In this document: positions 35,819-44,064 of the stretch, piece by piece
Position numbering within the stretch: the stretch's first letter is position 1
Layout of the letters: each line of letters begins with the position of its first letter
NCBI RefSeq assembly: GCF_022430525.1
Contig: NZ_CP092519.1
Coordinates: forward strand, 1,180,454 to 1,244,453
DNA: 64,000 bases
DNA from: Cetobacterium somerae
GTDB taxonomy: Bacteria > Fusobacteriota > Fusobacteriia > Fusobacteriales > Fusobacteriaceae
Direction: 5' to 3'
Position numbers and translations under genes: made by a program
Notes under the pieces: generated by a model
Database searches by the model: none
Told to the model about the DNA's origin: nothing
Seen by the model: the letters and a program-made list of their open reading frames with translations, nothing else

Positions 35819-36535
35819 ATGTACATACTTGAAGCAAAAAATCTAACTTTTAAATACGATAATCATAACTATATTTTGGATAATCTTTCTTTTAATATTC
35901 AAAAAAATGAACTAATTAGTATTGTGGGGGGAAGTGGTTGCGGAAAATCAACAATCATCAAAATATTGGCTGGAATCGAAAAAGATTTTAATGGTATTGT
36001 TCAACTAAAAAGTACATCCTATATGCCTCAATCTGACACTCTACTTCCTTGGAGAACTATTTTAGAGAATATTCTTTTACCTATCGAGATAAAAAAGGGA
36101 GATAAAAAAAAGGAAAGTGAAAAAGCTAAATCTCTTTTAAAAAGATTTAATTTATTAGAGTATTCAAATAATTATCCAAAAGAACTTTCAGGAGGAATGA
36201 AGCAACGTATTTCACTTATTCGGACACTTATGAGTGATAGTGATCTACTTCTTTTAGATGAGCCTTTTTCCGCTTTAGATGCTATTACGCGGGAAGATTT
36301 GCAAAATTGGCTTTTAAATACAGTTTCAATATTAAATAAAAGTATGATTTTTATTACTCATGATATTGATGAAGCAATTTTTCTTTCTCATAGAATTTTT
36401 GTTTGTCAAAAAAAGCCACTTTCAAAATTTAAAGAATTTTTTGTACCGAAAAATATAACTCTTGAAGAAAAGTTAAAATTACGAAAAGAAATTCTTTCTA
36501 TTATTAAGGGAGATGATTTTTATGAAAAAAATTAA
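35819..36535 (+). CDS. thiZ: ABC ATPase for thiamine-precursor uptake
   Basis: A 238-residue ATP-binding subunit of the nitrate/sulfonate/taurine type. Walker A GGSGCGKST (37-45), LSGGMKQR and LLLDEPFSALD are intact. It begins one base after the tenA stop (the open frame extends further upstream inside tenA, but the ATG at 35819 gives the natural N-terminus). With thiX and thiY it forms an importer for formylaminopyrimidine-type precursors; this follows from the TPP riboswitch and tenA. Confidence 0.9.
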   Translation: MYILEAKNLTFKYDNHNYILDNLSFNIQKNELISIVGGSGCGKSTIIKILAGIEKDFNGIVQLKSTSYMPQSDTLLPWRTILENILLPIEIKKGDKKKESEKAKSLLKRFNLLEYSNNYPKELSGGMKQRISLIRTLMSDSDLLLLDEPFSALDAITREDLQNWLLNTVSILNKSMIFITHDIDEAIFLSHRIFVCQKKPLSKFKEFFVPKNITLEEKLKLRKEILSIIKGDDFYEKN

Positions 36536-37262
36536 TTTTTCCCTTCTCTCTTTATTTTCTTTTATTATATTATGGGAGATTGTAGGGAGATATATTAATA
36601 AAGGATATATCCTCCCTACTCCTTTAAATATACTAAAAAAAATTTGGATTCTTAAGGAAAGCCTTTTCTTTGTTCACTTACCGGCTACACTTAATATTGC
36701 AATTATTTCTTTAATTTTTACTATTTTATTAGGAATATTTTTAGCTATTTCTATGGATTTTAGTCATATAGTATACAGCTGTATTCATCCTTTAATTATA
36801 ACTAGTCAAACTATTCCTATTACTGCTTTAGCACCTATTTTTATTCTATGGTTTGGCTACTCTATTTGGAGTAAAGTTATAGTTTCTGTAATTATATCTT
36901 TTTTTCCGGTTACAATAACTATATATAACGGCTTACAAAATATAGAAAAAGATGAGATTAATTATTTCAAGAGTCTCAACGCAAGTAAATCTCAAATTTT
37001 TTTTAAATTAAAACTACCTCGAGCTCTTCCCAGTTTTTTTTCTGCTCTTAAAATGAGCATTCCTCTTGTTTTAATCGGAGCAGCCATTGGTGAGTGGCTA
37101 GGTGCTACATCTGGTCTTGGATATTTTAGTAAAAGAATGATGTCTCAATTAGACGGTGCGGGAGTTTTTGCACCAATAGTTATAATCTCTTTACTTGCTA
37201 TCGGTTTAGTGCAAATTATAAATATATTTGAAAATACAATATTACATTGGAGGAATAAATGA
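36522..37262 (+). CDS. thiX: ABC permease for thiamine-precursor uptake
   Basis: A 246-residue permease with about six membrane helices. The cytoplasmic EAA loop (SLNASKSQIFFKLKLPRALP) that contacts the ATPase is present. Two ATGs are possible: the one at 36522 is nine bases after GGGAG, whereas 36513 touches it, so 36522 is chosen. It overlaps thiZ by 14 bases and thiY by four. Confidence 0.9.
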   Translation: MKKINFSLLSLFSFIILWEIVGRYINKGYILPTPLNILKKIWILKESLFFVHLPATLNIAIISLIFTILLGIFLAISMDFSHIVYSCIHPLIITSQTIPITALAPIFILWFGYSIWSKVIVSVIISFFPVTITIYNGLQNIEKDEINYFKSLNASKSQIFFKLKLPRALPSFFSALKMSIPLVLIGAAIGEWLGATSGLGYFSKRMMSQLDGAGVFAPIVIISLLAIGLVQIINIFENTILHWRNK

Positions 37263-38233
37263 AAAAAATACTTACTATTTTAATAATGATTATTTTATTG
37301 GTTAGTTGTAAATCAAAAAAAGAAAATAATTTAAAAGAAGTTTCTATAATTTTAGATTGGTATCCTAATGCTGTTCACTCCTTTCTTTATACCGCTATTG
37401 AAAAAGGGTATTTTAAAGATGAAGGAATAAAACTAAATATAATTTATCCATCCTCACCTAGTGACTCTTTAACTTTGCCTGCTGCTAAAAAAGCAGATAT
37501 AGGAATTTCCTATTTAAATAGTGTTATTATGGCAAGAGCTAATGAGAATGTTCCTATAAAATCATTCGGAGCAATACTTCAGAGATCTGTTAATACAGTT
37601 ATCTCTTTAAAAGAAAAAAATATAACATCTCCAAAAGATTTTCAAAATAAAATTGCAGGTACTAGCGGTGGAGTTCTTTCAGAAACATATTTAAAATCAA
37701 TGATGAAATCTCAAAATTTAGATCCTAACTCTTTAAAAATTACTGATGTAGGATTTGAACTTTTAACATCTATGATTACAAATCAAGTTGATTTTACAAT
37801 TGGAAATATGATTAATCATGAAGTTCCTGTCATTAAAGAAAAGGGTATAGAAATAAACTATTTTTTAATTGACAACTTTGGAATACCTCAAGCATACGAG
37901 CTTGTCTTAGTCGCTAACGATGAGCTTTTAAATCAAAATAAAGAAACTTATACAAAAGTTCTAAAAGCTATGCAAAAAGGATTTGAAGATGTTAAGAATA
38001 ATCCTCATGATTCTTTAAATCTTCTTCTTTCAAAACAAGCTGTTGATCAATTTCCACTAAGTGAAACTGTAGAAAAGGAAAGTTTGGAAATTTTATTACC
38101 AATAATGGAAACACCTCAAAATAAATTTTTAACTCAAACTAAGAAAATTTGGGAAAATAATGTTAATTGGTTATATGAAAACGGCATCATTCAAAAAAAA
38201 CTTCCAGCTGAAAATTTTATATATCAATTTTAA
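37259..38233 (+). CDS. thiY: ThiY-like substrate-binding lipoprotein
   Basis: A 324-residue NMT1/THI5-like binding protein with a lipoprotein signal (lipobox LVSC, cysteine 17). WYPNAVHSFLYTAIEKGYF is the typical opening of pyrimidine-binding members of the family. It should deliver formylaminopyrimidine or HMP to ThiXZ; the exact ligand is inferred from the operon. No terminator follows before the MATE gene, so read-through is possible. Confidence 0.9.
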   Translation: MKKILTILIMIILLVSCKSKKENNLKEVSIILDWYPNAVHSFLYTAIEKGYFKDEGIKLNIIYPSSPSDSLTLPAAKKADIGISYLNSVIMARANENVPIKSFGAILQRSVNTVISLKEKNITSPKDFQNKIAGTSGGVLSETYLKSMMKSQNLDPNSLKITDVGFELLTSMITNQVDFTIGNMINHEVPVIKEKGIEINYFLIDNFGIPQAYELVLVANDELLNQNKETYTKVLKAMQKGFEDVKNNPHDSLNLLLSKQAVDQFPLSETVEKESLEILLPIMETPQNKFLTQTKKIWENNVNWLYENGIIQKKLPAENFIYQF

Positions 38234-38283
38234 ATTTTTTAATATATAATACCCTTTAGAAATAAATTTTTGGAGGGATTATT

Positions 38284-39627
38284 TTGAAACAAATTCGCTC
38301 TCTTTGGAGAGAAAATAGAAGTGAAATTCTATCTATTTTTACGATTGCTTTACCTACTATTGTAGATATGTTTGTACAAACGTTACTTGGTTTTTTTGAT
38401 TTAATTATGGTTGGACGATTAGGACCGGAAGCTATTGCTTCTGTTGGTTTAGGAACTGCTCCAATTCTAACTGTTATTCCAATATTTTTTGCAATCAGTG
38501 TTGGGACTACGGCTATGGTCAGTCGTGCATTTGGAGCTAAAAATTATAATGAAGCTAAAGAGGGGATGAGTCAAAGTTTAATCTTAGGAGTTCCTGCTGC
38601 TTTTATTGTTACTTTTATCTTTATTATTTTTGGTAAAAATATTCTTGGAATTATTAGTAAAAATCAACCTATCACAGACGCTTTAAGTTATTTAAAAGTT
38701 GTCTCTTTAGGAATTCCTTTTTTATGTTTTAATATTATTTTTTCATATGGATTTAGATCTATTAATAAAGCTAAAATCCCAATGATTAATAATACAATTA
38801 GTATTTTTTCTAATATATTACTTAATTATATCTTTATCTTTGTTTTAAATCTTGGAGTTTTTGGTGCTGGAGTAGCTACAACAATATCTAGAGGAATAGT
38901 TACTTTAATATTTTCTTTCTTAATAATATATAAAAAAAATTATTGTATTGCATTAAGTAAAAAAGATTTTAAAATAAATAAAGAGATTTGTAGACGACTT
39001 TTAAAAGTTGGATTACCTTCTGCTGGAGAACAAGGAATATTCAGAATTGGAATGCTTATTTTTGAAGCTATGGTTATAAACTTAGGAACATTACAATATG
39101 CAGCACATAAAATAGCTTTAACTGCAGAGTCATTTTCTTTCAATCTAGGACTAGGATTTTCTGTTGCTGGTACTGCTCTTGTTGGACAGCACTTAGGAGC
39201 AAAACAGTATCAAGAAGCGAAAAAAGCTGGCTATTTAAACATGTTTTTAGCTATGGGAGTTATGACTGCATTTGGATTTATTTTTATGATTTTTCCAAAA
39301 TTTGTAATTTCAATGTTTACAAAGGAACAATCTATAGTTCCTATGGCTAGTTCTGCTCTTAGAATCGTATCTATTGCTCAGCCTATTTTAGCAGTTTCAA
39401 TGGTTTTAAGTGGCGCTTTAAGAGGAGCTGGAGATACTAAATCTGTTCTTTGGATTACATCTATTGGTATGTTTTTAGTCAGAATTCCACTTACATATCT
39501 ATTCTTATATGTATTTAACTTTGGTTTAAATGGTGCTTGGATGGTAATGATTGTAGATTTAACATATCGGGGGTTAGCGTGTTTGTATAGATTTAGACAA
39601 GGTAAATGGAGGTATATTGAAGTATAA
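38284..39627 (+). CDS. MATE-family efflux transporter
   Basis: A 447-residue polytopic protein with about twelve helices in two similar halves. TIVDMFVQTLLGFFDLIMVG and FGAKNYNEA in the first half, and GLPSAGEQ, GQHLGAKQYQEAKKAG in the second, are typical of DinF/NorM-type MATE pumps, which export cationic drugs or metabolites using Na+ or H+. TTG start after GGAGGG. The ArsC-like gene begins two bases after it. Substrate unknown; close placement behind thiY may be chance. Confidence 0.9.
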   Translation: MKQIRSLWRENRSEILSIFTIALPTIVDMFVQTLLGFFDLIMVGRLGPEAIASVGLGTAPILTVIPIFFAISVGTTAMVSRAFGAKNYNEAKEGMSQSLILGVPAAFIVTFIFIIFGKNILGIISKNQPITDALSYLKVVSLGIPFLCFNIIFSYGFRSINKAKIPMINNTISIFSNILLNYIFIFVLNLGVFGAGVATTISRGIVTLIFSFLIIYKKNYCIALSKKDFKINKEICRRLLKVGLPSAGEQGIFRIGMLIFEAMVINLGTLQYAAHKIALTAESFSFNLGLGFSVAGTALVGQHLGAKQYQEAKKAGYLNMFLAMGVMTAFGFIFMIFPKFVISMFTKEQSIVPMASSALRIVSIAQPILAVSMVLSGALRGAGDTKSVLWITSIGMFLVRIPLTYLFLYVFNFGLNGAWMVMIVDLTYRGLACLYRFRQGKWRYIEV

Positions 39628-39629
39628 TT

Positions 39630-39959
39630 ATGATAATACAAATTTTTGGAAAAAAGAACTGTAACGAAACTAAAAAAGTTCAAAGATTTTTTAAAGAAAG
39701 AGGAATTAAAACTCAATTTATTGATTTACTTGAGAAAGCTCCCTCAAAAAAAGAATTTGAAAACTTCTTAAAATACTATGATTTAAATGACTTTTTAGAT
39801 ACTGAAGGAAAAGAGTATAAAAAAAGAAACCTAGAATATATGGTTTATGATACAATGGATCTACTTCTAGAGAGTCCTATTCTTTTTAAAACTCCTATTG
39901 TTAGGTCAGATAAAGGTGTTATTTTAGGATACAATCTCGAAAAATTAAAAAATATATAA
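39630..39959 (+). CDS. ArsC/Spx-family thioredoxin-fold protein
   Basis: A 109-residue protein of the ArsC/Spx fold (FGKKNCNETKKVQRFFKERGI, FKTPIVRSDKGVILGYN). The active site has one cysteine (C11) and lacks the CxxC of Spx; the downstream arginine after PIV is kept. It may be a glutaredoxin-dependent arsenate reductase-like enzyme or a reductase of other thiols. No arsenical resistance gene adjoins it. Cotranscribed with the MATE gene. Confidence 0.78.
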   Translation: MIIQIFGKKNCNETKKVQRFFKERGIKTQFIDLLEKAPSKKEFENFLKYYDLNDFLDTEGKEYKKRNLEYMVYDTMDLLLESPILFKTPIVRSDKGVILGYNLEKLKNI

Positions 39960-39960
39960 T

Positions 39961-40003
39961 AAAAAATCCTCATTAAAGAAACTATCTTCAATGAGGATTT
40001 TTT
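39961..40003. terminator. Two-way terminator
   Basis: A perfect 14-bp stem (39961-39974 with 39990-40003), 15-nt loop, with A and T runs usable on both strands; serves the ArsC-like gene and the WYL gene. Confidence 0.8.
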
Positions 40004-40004
40004 A

Positions 40005-40844
40005 TTACTCATATTTAATTAAAGCTTTTCTATATTTCTCTTTAAACCACGTTCTTAACTCTAGCGGTTCTAATATTTCAACTTCATCTAAAAAAAAGCT
40101 AAAATATCTCTTTGCTTTTTCATGTGAACATTCCAATATATATTCATCTTTATCAATTTTTATAATTTGTGGTCTGTTTGTTTCTATTTCATTAAATATC
40201 TTTTTTCCAGCTGTTGTTAATTTAATCTTAATATACTGTCCAAAGGATATAAAAGGATCAAAATTCTCTTTCATTTTATCTATAAACTCTTTATCCCTTA
40301 ACTTAAAAGATGTATTTTTTATATAAATTGATTTTATATATTTAATCTTATAGTTTTTCCATTTTGCTTCTCTCAAATTATAACAAAATAGATAATTCAT
40401 AACCTCTAGCTTAGAACTTTCAATCAAATATGGTTCAACTTCAATATTTTTTTCATCTCGAAAAACTATCTTTATTATTCTTTTCTCTTTTATTGAATAA
40501 TTTATTCTTTCAACTATGTCTTTAAATAAAAAATATTCTCTCTTTTTCTTTCCTAAACTAGCATATTCAATTAAAATTTCTCTAAAAAACTCCGATTCAT
40601 TTTGAATATTATTTTCCTCTAAAAAATTATAATACCCTTCTAAATTTTTTTTATTTAAATTAAATTGAATAACAGAAGTTTCTCCTTTATAAGGATAAAC
40701 AAATTTTTTCTGCTGATTTTCCTTTATTTTTTCTGCATATATATAATTTAATAAAGTATTTTTTTTTATAAAAAATTCTTCAATATCATTTTCTAAAATT
40801 TCAACTATTTTTCTAGGTAATGTCACTCTTATTTTTTTTTCCAT
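40005..40844 (-). CDS. WYL-domain regulator with ribbon-helix-helix-like N-terminus
   Basis: A 279-residue protein. The first 40 residues (KIRVTLPRKIVEIL, then a basic helix) look like a ribbon-helix-helix DNA-binding unit, and residues 115-279 form a WYL ligand-sensing domain: RIIKIVFRDEKNIEVEPY, then FCYNLREAKWKNYKIKYI and the C-terminal extension ending EPLELRTWFKEKY. WYL proteins usually control defence or DNA-damage genes by binding nucleic acid or nucleotides. No defence genes are adjacent, so the regulon is unknown. It is divergent from the rpiR-PTS cluster. Confidence 0.72.
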   Translation of the reverse strand: MEKKIRVTLPRKIVEILENDIEEFFIKKNTLLNYIYAEKIKENQQKKFVYPYKGETSVIQFNLNKKNLEGYYNFLEENNIQNESEFFREILIEYASLGKKKREYFLFKDIVERINYSIKEKRIIKIVFRDEKNIEVEPYLIESSKLEVMNYLFCYNLREAKWKNYKIKYIKSIYIKNTSFKLRDKEFIDKMKENFDPFISFGQYIKIKLTTAGKKIFNEIETNRPQIIKIDKDEYILECSHEKAKRYFSFFLDEVEILEPLELRTWFKEKYRKALIKYE

Positions 40845-40957
40845 ATTTCACTCCAATGAAATCATTATATAGTCGCTATTATATCATGAAAATAACTATT
40901 TTTTTATAAATTTATTTATGATATAGTTATAATATAAATATTCTAGGAGGTTTTACT

Positions 40958-41752
40958 TTGGATATCGTATATGAAATAAAACAAAAATACAATAGTTTTT
41001 CTCAAAAAGAAAAATATGTCGCTGATTATATACTTAAACATAAAGATAATATTGAAAATATATCAATTACCAACCTTTCAAAAGCAACAGGAGCATCTAC
41101 CTCTACAATAACTAGATTTTCTAAAAAAATTAATTGCGATAGTTTTGTTCAAATGAAAATTAAGTTAAATACAACTTTTAACAACTCTCTTCCTAAAGAA
41201 AGTGATCTTTTCTCAGCTGTTCATAATTATTATACGGAGGTAATCGAAAAAACAAACCAATTAATCAATAAAAAACTTATTTTAAAAGTTGTTGAAGAGA
41301 TAAAAAAAGCTAAAAGAATTTATATATATGGAGTGGGAAGCTCTGGACTTACTGCACATGAATTTATGCAAAGACTTTTAAGAATGGGATTTAACGTTTC
41401 TAGTATCACTGATTCTCATATGATGATTATAAATAGTGCTATTGTTTCAGCTGATGACCTTGTTATTGGAATATCTATTTCTGGAGAAACAAAAGAGATT
41501 ATAGATTCTTTGAGAGTTTCTCAAAAAAATGGTGCCCATACAATTGGAGTTACAAGTTTTCCTAATAGTTCTATTAAAAAATTTTCCAACGATTTAATTT
41601 TGATTTGTGCTTCAGATTTTATTCATAAAAGAGATTTTATTAACACTCAATTCTCAACTATGTATCTTTTTGACCTAATCTCTACAATTCTTTTATCCAA
41701 CAAGGATTTAAGAAAAAAAATGCAATTAACAATTGAAGCAATTTTAAAATAA
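40958..41752 (+). CDS. MurR/RpiR-family sugar-phosphate regulator
   Basis: A 264-residue regulator with an N-terminal helix-turn-helix (about 1-77; SKATGASTSTITRFSKKI) and a C-terminal SIS sugar-phosphate-binding domain (about 105-240; IYGVGSSGLTAHEFMQRL, GISISGETKEII). It probably senses an amino-sugar phosphate and represses the following PTS-nanE genes, which have a palindromic operator over their transcription start. TTG start after AGGAGG. A terminator separates it from the PTS gene. Confidence 0.9.
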   Translation: MDIVYEIKQKYNSFSQKEKYVADYILKHKDNIENISITNLSKATGASTSTITRFSKKINCDSFVQMKIKLNTTFNNSLPKESDLFSAVHNYYTEVIEKTNQLINKKLILKVVEEIKKAKRIYIYGVGSSGLTAHEFMQRLLRMGFNVSSITDSHMMIINSAIVSADDLVIGISISGETKEIIDSLRVSQKNGAHTIGVTSFPNSSIKKFSNDLILICASDFIHKRDFINTQFSTMYLFDLISTILLSNKDLRKKMQLTIEAILK

Positions 41753-41774
41753 ACAGCTTAAAAGCTGTTTTTTT
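41751..41774 (+). terminator. Terminator of rpiR
   Basis: A 7-bp stem (41751-41757 with 41764-41770) with a T run of seven. It makes the PTS gene a separate unit. Confidence 0.65.
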
Positions 41775-41809
41775 GTTGTAATTTTAATATTTATGTGATA
41801 TATTCATAC

Positions 41810-41862
41810 TATAATTAATGAAAATTATTTTCATATATGTATATTTGTATGAAAATAATTTA
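41810..41862 (+). promoter_or_regulatory. -10 and RpiR operator of the PTS-nanE operon
   Basis: TATAAT at 41810-41815 is followed by the perfect palindrome TGAAAATTATTTTCA (41819-41833), over the expected start site. A second, half-matching copy TGAAAATAATTTA lies at 41850-41862. The TGAAA/TTTCA form fits RpiR/NagR-type operators. Confidence 0.5.
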
Positions 41863-41879
41863 TGCAACAGGAGGTTACT

Positions 41880-43373
41880 ATGTTTAAAAATTTACAAAAA
41901 ATTGGTAAATCATTTATGCTTCCAATAGCTATTTTACCAGCTGCTGGATTACTTTTAGGAATTGGAGGAGCTCTTTCAAACGCAAACACTGTTAATGCTT
42001 ATCCTTTCTTAAATATACCAATTCTACAAGGTATTTTACAAGTTATGTCTGCTTCTGGAGAAGTTATTTTTGCTAATCTAGCTCTTATTATGTGTATTGG
42101 ACTTGCTATTGGATTAGCTAAAAAAGATAAAGGAACAGCTGGTTTAGCTGGTGCTGTAGCTTTTTTAGTTATGAATGCTTCTATTAAAGGATTAATTACA
42201 GCATTTAAACCTGAAGTAGGGTCTATCGACACAGGTGTTGTTGGAGCTATTGTTATAGGTTCTTTAGTAGCTTACCTACATAATAAATATAGCAATATTA
42301 AACTGCCTGCTGTTCTTGGTTTCTTTGGTGGATCAAGATTTGTTCCTATTGTTTCTTCTTTTGCAGCAATCGGAATTGGTATAATATTTTTCTTAACATG
42401 GCCAACATTCCAAGGATGGCTAACATCTGCTGGAAAGTCAATTGCCAGTTTAGGAATTTTTGGAACTTTCCTTTATGGTTTTCTTTTAAGACTAAGTGGA
42501 GCTGTTGGATTACATCACATGATTTATCCTTTATTTTGGTATACTGAGCTTGGCGGAACTGCTCAAGTTGCTGGAAAAACTATTGTTGGAGCTCAGAATA
42601 TTTTCTTTGCTCAATTAGCTGATCCTAATCATACTGGTCTATTTACTGAGGGAACTAGATTTTTTGCTGGACGTTTTGCTACTATGATGTTTGGTCTTCC
42701 AGCTGCTTGTTTAGCTATGTACCATTGCACACCTCTAAATAAAAGAAAACTTGTTGGTGGATTATTTTTAGGAGCTGCAATTACATCTTTTATCACAGGA
42801 ATTACAGAACCTATCGAATTTATGTTTTTATTTGTTGCTCCTTGGTTATATGGAGTTCATGCATTCTTTGATGGTTTATCTTTTCTTGTAGCTGATTTAT
42901 TAAATATATCTATTGGAAATACATTCTCTGGAGGTTTAATAGACTTTACTCTTTTTGGTGTTCTACAAGGAAACGAAGCGACTAATTGGATGTATGTTTT
43001 AATAATTGGAGCGATCTGGTTTGCTCTATATTATTTTTCTTTTGTATTCTTAATTAAACGTTTCAACATTGCAACTCCCGGTAGAGAGGGAGATGATGAA
43101 GAGATTAAAATAGTAACTAAAGATTCTCTTTTTGAAACATCTAAAGAAGTTTTAGCTGCTCTTGGTGGAAAAGAAAATATTGATGATGTTGATGCTTGTA
43201 TAACAAGACTTAGAGTATCTGTTAAAGATGTATCTAAAGTTGATAAAGCTAAATTAAAAAGTCTTGGTGCGACTGGAGTTTTAGAAGTACAAGGTGGAAT
43301 TCAAGCTATTTTTGGAGCTATGGCTGATCCTATTAAACAAAAAATAAATGAGATTATAGAAAATAACAACTAG
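41880..43373 (+). CDS. Glucose/GlcNAc-family PTS permease, IICB (probable amino-sugar)
   Basis: A 497-residue IICB permease, paralogous to ptsG in this window. IIC (about 1-400) has KIGKSFMLPIAILPAAGLLLG, VGLHHMIYPLFWYTELGG and TSFITGITEPIEFMF; IIB has phosphorylation site C440 (DACITRLRV). Differences at the GLHH region and the adjacent nanE and RpiR genes suggest N-acetylmannosamine or a related amino sugar, not glucose. No IIA domain. The frame extends six codons upstream, but the ATG at 41880 follows CAGGAGG. Confidence 0.82.
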   Translation: MFKNLQKIGKSFMLPIAILPAAGLLLGIGGALSNANTVNAYPFLNIPILQGILQVMSASGEVIFANLALIMCIGLAIGLAKKDKGTAGLAGAVAFLVMNASIKGLITAFKPEVGSIDTGVVGAIVIGSLVAYLHNKYSNIKLPAVLGFFGGSRFVPIVSSFAAIGIGIIFFLTWPTFQGWLTSAGKSIASLGIFGTFLYGFLLRLSGAVGLHHMIYPLFWYTELGGTAQVAGKTIVGAQNIFFAQLADPNHTGLFTEGTRFFAGRFATMMFGLPAACLAMYHCTPLNKRKLVGGLFLGAAITSFITGITEPIEFMFLFVAPWLYGVHAFFDGLSFLVADLLNISIGNTFSGGLIDFTLFGVLQGNEATNWMYVLIIGAIWFALYYFSFVFLIKRFNIATPGREGDDEEIKIVTKDSLFETSKEVLAALGGKENIDDVDACITRLRVSVKDVSKVDKAKLKSLGATGVLEVQGGIQAIFGAMADPIKQKINEIIENNN

Positions 43374-43382
43374 GAGGATTTT

Positions 43383-44030
43383 ATGAAAAGAGGTCTTATT
43401 GTATCATGTCAAGCACTAGAAACCGAACCTTTACACAGTTCATTTATAATGGGTAGAATGGCTGTTGCTGCTCAAATGGGAGGAGCTGTTGGAATTAGAG
43501 CAAATGGAGTAGAGGATATTCTTGAAATAAAAAAAGTAGTTGATTTACCAATCATTGGTATCATAAAAAAAGATTATGAGAATATGGTTTCTTACATTAC
43601 TCCCACTGAAAAAGAGTTAGAAGCACTTATTGCTACTAATATTGATGTCATTGCTCTTGACGCTACTATAAATGCTGATTTAAATCTTTTAAAGTCTTTA
43701 AAAGTTAAATATCCTAACCAAAAATTTATGGCTGATATCTCTACTACTGAAGAGGGAGTTCGTGCAGAAGAATTAGGTTTTGATTATATTGGAACAACTT
43801 TAGTTGGATATACTGAGCAGTCTAAAGGCTTAAATAACTTTGATGTTCTTAAAGAATTAATATCAAAATGTAAAACTCCTATAATTGCTGAGGGAAATTT
43901 TGATACTCCAGAAAAGTCAAAATTAGCAATGGAATTAGGATCTTATGCCGTTGTCGTTGGTGGAGCTATCACTAGACCTCAACTTATAACTAAAAAATTT
44001 GCTGATGAAGTAAATAAAGTTAAATTTTAA
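43383..44030 (+). CDS. nanE: N-acetylmannosamine-6-phosphate 2-epimerase
   Basis: A 215-residue TIM-barrel NanE, converting ManNAc-6-P to GlcNAc-6-[40 protein letters not shown] and the C-terminal [19 protein letters not shown] are the family's conserved segments. It is nine bases after the PTS gene, so sugar imported as ManNAc-6-P could go straight to GlcNAc-6-P. No sialate lyase or kinase lies nearby, which points to free ManNAc and not sialic acid as the nutrient. Confidence 0.95.
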   Translation: MKRGLIVSCQALETEPLHSSFIMGRMAVAAQMGGAVGIRANGVEDILEIKKVVDLPIIGIIKKDYENMVSYITPTEKELEALIATNIDVIALDATINADLNLLKSLKVKYPNQKFMADISTTEEGVRAEELGFDYIGTTLVGYTEQSKGLNNFDVLKELISKCKTPIIAEGNFDTPEKSKLAMELGSYAVVVGGAITRPQLITKKFADEVNKVKF

Positions 44031-44032
44031 TA

Positions 44033-44064
44033 AAAAAAGATAGAGTTTATTCTCTATCTTTTTT
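44033..44064. terminator. Two-way terminator (nanE / aminotransferase)
   Basis: A 13-bp stem (44033-44045 with 44052-44064) with A and T ends. The aminotransferase stop codon lies inside it. Confidence 0.8.

Noticed and set aside
40845-40957. Interrupted repeats ATAACTAT/ATAGTTAT and TATATCAT/ATGATATA as a defined operator
   Set aside because: They may be real, but -10 elements on both strands use the same bases, so I could not separate operator from promoter.
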